Positions 59,910 to 64,000 of a stretch of 64,000 nucleotides of DNA are shown here, in pieces. Made by a program: the position numbers and the translations under genes. Under the pieces are notes generated by a model. That model saw only the letters and a program-made list of their open reading frames with translations, had not been told where the DNA came from and ran no database searches. The stretch is taken from assembly GCA_902794155.1 (NCBI GenBank), contig CADBGN010000005.1, positions 25,211 through 89,210 on the forward strand, in the 5' to 3' direction. This DNA is from an uncultured Bacteroidia bacterium. Lineage in GTDB: Bacteria; Bacteroidota; Bacteroidia; Bacteroidales; F082. Position 1 is the first letter of the stretch; each line of letters opens with the position of its first letter.

Positions 59910-61676
59910 ATGGAAAACAAACGCAAAAGTCTGAAGAAAAACCAAATCGTCGCCTTCCTTATCACGATAGCCATCGTGGTGTTGGTCAACGTGATTGGCT
60001 CGTACGTGTTCACCCGCTTCGACCTCACAAGCGAGAAACGCTACACTTTGTCGCCTACCACAAAAGAGACCCTCAACAATCTTGAAGATTACGTATATTT
60101 CAAGGTGTATCTTGAAGGTGACTTCCCCGCAGGCTTCAAGAAACTGCGCCGTGAGACCAAGGAGATGCTCGACGAATTCCGAGCCTACTCGAAATACATT
60201 GACTACGAGTTCATTAACCCAGCCGAAAGCGGCAACGACGCCGAGATACGCGAGACCTACAACCAATTGTATCAGGCAGGCTTGAATCCAACCGACTTGA
60301 ACGTACAGAACAGCGATGGCTCTTCGAAGCAGATGGTGATTTGGCCAGGTGCTTTGGTGAGCTACCGAAACAACACTGAGATAGCCATCGACTTGCTGGA
60401 AAACCAAATCGGCCAATCATCGGAAGCAGCATTGAATGCCTCAATGCAGAATCTGGAATTCCGCCTCGTGGATGCCATCAAGAAAGTGACCCGTTTAGAA
60501 AAACCTCATGTCGCCTTTATTGAAGGCCACGGTGAATTAAGTGACGAAGAACTTGCCGATATCGCCAAGACTTTGGGACAGAAATACAACGTTGAGCGAA
60601 AATCCATTGACGGACAAATTGACGCTTTGATGCATCGTACACAGGACACGACGAGAGACGTAAAAGTCTTTCCCTCTTACGATGCCATCGTTATCGCCAA
60701 GCCTACACAGCCTTTTGACGAGAAAGACAAGTTCCTCATCGACCAATACATCATGCACGGCGGCAAGGTGCTGTGGCTGGTGGAACCAGTGTTTGCCACA
60801 ATGGATAGTTTGCAGAATCAAGAGTCGACCATCGGCATTGAGCAAGATCTAAACCTCGACGACATGTTATTTAGGTATGGCGTGCGCCTCAACCGCGACC
60901 TGCTTCTCGACTTGACTTGCGCCCAGTTACCTATCCGCACCGGACAAGTGGGAGGTCAAGCCCAGCTGGAGTTCTTCCGATGGTATTACTTCCCCTTACT
61001 GCAAGCCGCCTCCGAGCACCCCATGGTGCGCAACATGAATGCCATCAAAGCCGATTTCGTCAGTTCGATAGATGCCACCACCTCTGCTGATGGCGTCGAA
61101 CAGATACCGCTACTCAAGACCTCAAACTACACCAAAGTATCGGGCGTTCCGGTATTCATTTCCTTGGCTATGCTACGACAAGCTCCCGACCAACGCATGT
61201 TCTCTTCCAAGAGCAAGAATGTGGCTTATTTGTTGAAGGGCAGTTTCCCGTCGCTGTATGCCAACCGCATACCACAGGAAATCATCGACGACCAAGCTAC
61301 TGACTTCTTGGAAGAAAGCGAACCTACTGCCATGATCGTGGTCGCTGATGGCGACATCATCCGCAACCAATTCGACATCCGCACCCACAAGCCTTTGCCA
61401 TTGGGTTTCGACCAATACACAGGCATCACCTATACCAACAAGGAATTCATAGAAAATGCCATCAGCTATCTCGTCGACGGCGAAGGCTTGATTGACATTC
61501 GCTCGCGCGAACTGAAGATTCGTCTGCTGGATGCCACCAAGATAAGCAAGGAACGAGTGAAATGGCAGGTCATCAACACGGTGATACCCATTGCACTCAT
61601 CATCGTTTTGGGTCTTGTCATGGCTTTCGTCAGAAAGAAAAAATACAGCAAAACTGATAATCATGAAGAAAAATAA
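59910..61676 (+). CDS. gldG: GldG, substrate-binding-like partner of GldF
   Basis: 588 residues from ATG 59910 (the GTG one codon earlier is less likely), preceded by AAGGAGG. One N-terminal span (IVAFLITIAIVVLVNVIGSY) is followed by a large periplasmic part with the GldG/ABC-type uncharacterised domain (SEKRYTLSPTTKETLNNLED, FIEGHGELSDEELADIAKTL, GGKVLWLVEPVFA). A C-terminal span (IPIALIIVLGLVMAFV) ends in basic residues. It forms a complex with GldF. It overlaps the next gene by 14 bases. Confidence 0.92.
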   Translation: MENKRKSLKKNQIVAFLITIAIVVLVNVIGSYVFTRFDLTSEKRYTLSPTTKETLNNLEDYVYFKVYLEGDFPAGFKKLRRETKEMLDEFRAYSKYIDYEFINPAESGNDAEIRETYNQLYQAGLNPTDLNVQNSDGSSKQMVIWPGALVSYRNNTEIAIDLLENQIGQSSEAALNASMQNLEFRLVDAIKKVTRLEKPHVAFIEGHGELSDEELADIAKTLGQKYNVERKSIDGQIDALMHRTQDTTRDVKVFPSYDAIVIAKPTQPFDEKDKFLIDQYIMHGGKVLWLVEPVFATMDSLQNQESTIGIEQDLNLDDMLFRYGVRLNRDLLLDLTCAQLPIRTGQVGGQAQLEFFRWYYFPLLQAASEHPMVRNMNAIKADFVSSIDATTSADGVEQIPLLKTSNYTKVSGVPVFISLAMLRQAPDQRMFSSKSKNVAYLLKGSFPSLYANRIPQEIIDDQATDFLEESEPTAMIVVADGDIIRNQFDIRTHKPLPLGFDQYTGITYTNKEFIENAISYLVDGEGLIDIRSRELKIRLLDATKISKERVKWQVINTVIPIALIIVLGLVMAFVRKKKYSKTDNHEEK

Positions 61677-62760
61677 CCGCATCACCATTATTATCGTCGC
61701 AATTTTGGTCGTTATTGCCGCCCTCTTGGTTTGGAATAACCGATACCTTTCCACGTTGCAAGGCGAGTCATCAGACTTTCAAGTATGGGACACAGCTTCG
61801 GTGACGAAAATCTATTTGGCTGACCGTAAGGATAGGGAATCGCTGCTCGAAAGACAAGAGAATGGCTGGATACTCAACAACATTTATAAAGCCCATCCCA
61901 AGCAAGTGCAGTATCTGCTGACCACCTTATACAAGATTCGTATTAAAATGCCTGTCTCTGTAGCGAGTCACGACAACATCGTCAAGCAACTGGCTACGCA
62001 GAGTACCAAGGTAGAAATCTATCAGATAGTGCCCCGTATCAACCTGTTCGACAAAATCAAGTTGTTTTACCACGAAAAGCGCACTAAGGTGTTCTACGTC
62101 GGCGACGCCACTATGGACAGCAGCGGCACCTTCATGCTGAAAGAAGGCGCCGACAAGGCCTATATCGTTTACATTCCTAGTTTCCGTGGTTTCATCACTA
62201 CGCGTTTCACTGCCAATCCTGACGATTGGCGTAACCATACCATCTTCCACGAGAATATGGCTGACATCCAGTCGGTTGAAGTCGACTTCAACGAAAATCC
62301 TGAAGGCAGTTTCCGTATCGACAATATCGGGAAGCACCAATACAAACTCACACGCCTAATCGACAACCAAGACCTGCCTTACGACACCTTGAAGGTCATC
62401 AACCTCATGTCGTCGTTCAGTGACCTTCGCTTTGAGGCCTTGTTCACCAACACTCTGCCGCAGGAGCGCATCGACTCCATCACCAGTTCACCATATATGC
62501 ATTACATTGTGGTGACCGACAAGGACGGCAACAAGCAGGACATGAAGACCTTCAAGAAACTGGTGCTGAACGGCGTGACCGATATTGGCGGCGAGCTGGG
62601 CGACGTGGATCGCGACCGTATGTATGCTCTCGTCGACGACGGCAAGGACTTCGTGCTCATCCAGAACTACGTCTTCGACAAGGTGCTACATGATGTTCGC
62701 TACTACGAGGCTGGACATCCTATTCAGTTTGAAATGGGAACCGTGGAGGTTTACGAGTAA
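61663..62760 (+). CDS. DUF4340 protein, periplasmic, GldG-associated
   Basis: 365 residues from the ATG at 61663, which lies within the end of gldG. One N-terminal span (ITIIIVAILVVIAALLVWNN) is followed by a repeated DUF4340-type fold (DTASVTKIYLADRKDRESLL, RQENGWILNN, then again FHENMADIQSVEVDFNENPE). Genes of this family regularly follow gldG, so it is probably a third part of that envelope complex. It ends two bases from the converging holB stop. Confidence 0.85.
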   Translation: MKKNNRITIIIVAILVVIAALLVWNNRYLSTLQGESSDFQVWDTASVTKIYLADRKDRESLLERQENGWILNNIYKAHPKQVQYLLTTLYKIRIKMPVSVASHDNIVKQLATQSTKVEIYQIVPRINLFDKIKLFYHEKRTKVFYVGDATMDSSGTFMLKEGADKAYIVYIPSFRGFITTRFTANPDDWRNHTIFHENMADIQSVEVDFNENPEGSFRIDNIGKHQYKLTRLIDNQDLPYDTLKVINLMSSFSDLRFEALFTNTLPQERIDSITSSPYMHYIVVTDKDGNKQDMKTFKKLVLNGVTDIGGELGDVDRDRMYALVDDGKDFVLIQNYVFDKVLHDVRYYEAGHPIQFEMGTVEVYE

Positions 62761-62762
62761 AG

Positions 62763-63896
62763 TTATTTCTTCTTTAGCAACCCCACCATCTTAAAACTTA
62801 CATCCGTAAAGATGAGCGGCGCATAGCCGTTGCGCTCAATTTGGCGCATGGCTTCCTCGAAAAGATTGGCGATTTGTGCCAGATTGGCAGGATTAACGAA
62901 CGGCGCAAATTTCGAATTAAAGACTTTCTCATCATTGGGTAGCATGACAATTTCCGCTAGGTTGTTATTAAACAACAATGAATTGCGAATGATTCGCAGT
63001 CCATACTCCAGCAGTTCTTTTTGTTTTTCACGACCAATCGTCTTGATGTTATTCGAGAAGTCGATCAGTTCGGAATAAGCGGCACGAAAGCAGAGGCGCA
63101 TCCATTGCTGGAAGGTGGTGAAGAAGAACTTATGCTCTTCCGAGTCCTGCACCGAATGGCAGGCGGTGATCCAGTTACCTTCCGAAATCATGGCTGCATC
63201 GTGTGCTTGGTTAGGCTGACACGACTGACGCTCTACAAGGGCTTTTTCCAAATTGCTAGTTTCGATGGCTGGTATCTTCACCAAGGCTGTACGCGACTTG
63301 ATGGTGGCCAGAAGTTCCTCTTGGTCTTCAGCAATAAGCAGAAAAACTGTCTTCTCTGGCGGTTCCTCAAGGAGCTTCAGCAATTTGTTGGCCGTGTCGA
63401 CGCGCATCTTCTCCGCCATCCAGATGATGGCGATCTTGTACTCGCCCTCATAGGACTTCATACTCAACTTGCGCAGCAGTGAGGCCGCGTCGCGCACCGA
63501 CATATAGCCCTGCTTGTTTTCTACATCAAGGAAGGTGTACCAGCTTGAGGTGTCGACATACCCTTGGTTTTGAGTGACATAATCTCGCCATTCCTCCATG
63601 AAGAGGTCGGATTCGGGATTGCTCTTGACCTTTTTTGTGGCTGCCGTAGGTACCACGAAATGCAAATCGGGATGCACCAGCTTCTGCATCTTCTGGCAGG
63701 TGGGGCACACGCCGCAGCTGTCGGTCTCGGTACGGTTCGGACAGAGGATATATTGGGCGTAGGCCAAGGCCAAGGGCAGCTTGCCACTTCCGGCAGGACC
63801 CAAAAAAAGCTGGGCATGAGAGACATGGTTTTCCCTCACACTCTGGATAAGCCTTTGTTTAACGGCGGATTGGCCTATGACGTCGCTGAATCTCAT
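62763..63896 (-). CDS. holB: DNA polymerase III delta-prime subunit
   Basis: 377 residues from the ATG at 63896 (MRFSDVIGQSAVKQRLIQSV), preferred because it matches the family N-terminus and lies 32 bases after the -7 box TATTTTTG (63935-63928). P-loop LGPAGSGK (32-39) has Leu after Lys instead of Thr/Ser, consistent with the ATPase-poor delta-prime. Then come the zinc-binding CGVCPTCQKM segment and the sensor-1 region KLLKLLEEPPEKTVFLLI. It is part of the clamp loader. It converges with the DUF4340 gene. Confidence 0.93.
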   Translation of the reverse strand: MRFSDVIGQSAVKQRLIQSVRENHVSHAQLFLGPAGSGKLPLALAYAQYILCPNRTETDSCGVCPTCQKMQKLVHPDLHFVVPTAATKKVKSNPESDLFMEEWRDYVTQNQGYVDTSSWYTFLDVENKQGYMSVRDAASLLRKLSMKSYEGEYKIAIIWMAEKMRVDTANKLLKLLEEPPEKTVFLLIAEDQEELLATIKSRTALVKIPAIETSNLEKALVERQSCQPNQAHDAAMISEGNWITACHSVQDSEEHKFFFTTFQQWMRLCFRAAYSELIDFSNNIKTIGREKQKELLEYGLRIIRNSLLFNNNLAEIVMLPNDEKVFNSKFAPFVNPANLAQIANLFEEAMRQIERNGYAPLIFTDVSFKMVGLLKKK

Positions 63897-63927
63897 TCCT
63901 GGTGATGAAATCGTTTGAAATGCGTCG

Positions 63928-63935
63928 CAAAAATA
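63928..63935 (-). promoter_or_regulatory. -7 box TATTTTTG of holB
   Basis: Exact TAnnTTTG on the minus strand, 31 bases before the ATG at 63896. It supports that start over the longer in-frame one at 63977. Confidence 0.6.
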
Positions 63936-63956
63936 CAAATTTGTCCCAAAAAGTCG

Positions 63957-63964
63957 TACCTTTG
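63957..63964 (+). promoter_or_regulatory. -7 box TACCTTTG of the gene at the right edge
   Basis: Exact TAnnTTTG, 19 bases before the ATG at 63984; divergent from holB. Confidence 0.6.
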
Positions 63965-63983
63965 CGGCAAATTTCAACGCATC

Positions 63984-64000
63984 ATGTTAAGCGAACAGGA
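63984..64000 (+). CDS. Start of an unidentified gene cut by the window edge
   Basis: Only MLSEQ and part of the next codon are present, behind a good -7 box. Too short to name. Confidence 0.45.

Overview
The window is chromosomal DNA from a member of the Bacteroidota, almost certainly Bacteroidales. The evidence is the recurrent promoter element TAnnTTTG upstream of many genes, GldF/GldG, DUF4340, an OmpA-type porin, a SpoU methylase, and accessory families (DUF3853, DUF3871) that are typical of Bacteroidales mobile DNA. The genus cannot be fixed from what I can see.

Layout. (1) 1-1.8 kb: start of a TolC-like efflux gene diverging from an AraC regulator, a tiny remnant of a Y-family DNA polymerase gene, and a small unknown gene. 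(2) About 1.8-18.9 kb: an accessory region that looks like a degraded or non-conjugative mobile element. It holds an SF2 helicase, a radical SAM protein, an HNH-like protein, two lone PD-(D/E)XK-type proteins, a serine recombinase, a protein with only a tyrosine-integrase arm domain, DUF3853, DUF3871, an M20-type peptidase and many unknowns. A 375-bp stretch (3796-4170) is packed with nested inverted repeats and looks like a large structured RNA. A promoter region is present in two copies (about 9222-9347 and 10948-11073). (3) 18.9-25.3 kb: an arginine/agmatine-deiminase-like domain fused to Sel1 repeats, a candidate 64-nt small RNA, a cytoplasmic BspA-type LRR protein, an ADP-ribosylglycohydrolase operon with two small partners, and a two-gene unit with a caspase/CHAT-like protein.

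(4) 25.4-48.1 kb: a seven-gene, 22.6-kb tightly packed operon that I read as a composite anti-phage or anti-plasmid system. In order: a SNF2/RapA-like helicase (like DrmD of class 1 DISARM), a 1650-residue Eco57I-like adenine methylase (like DrmMI), a SIR2 protein, two DUF262 proteins (GmrSD/BrxU type, the first with an HNH domain), a 2083-residue DEAD helicase with a DUF1998-type region and a nuclease-like C-terminus (like DruE of Druantia, or a DrmA-DrmB fusion), and a UvrD-type helicase with a RelE/ParE-like N-terminal domain. I do not recognise this combination as a named system. It starts at a divergent promoter with an operator-like palindrome and ends beside a tRNA-Gly/Gly/Leu cluster.

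(5) 48.5-64 kb: core genome. tRNAs, a sigma-factor gene broken by an internal deletion with its membrane partner, a CPBP protease, mutS, a SpoU RNA methylase, an OmpA-family protein, deoxynucleoside kinase, folK, the sppA-gldF-gldG-DUF4340 operon, holB, and the first codons of one more gene.

Function calls come from motif reading by eye. No database search was possible, so unknown genes are described rather than named.
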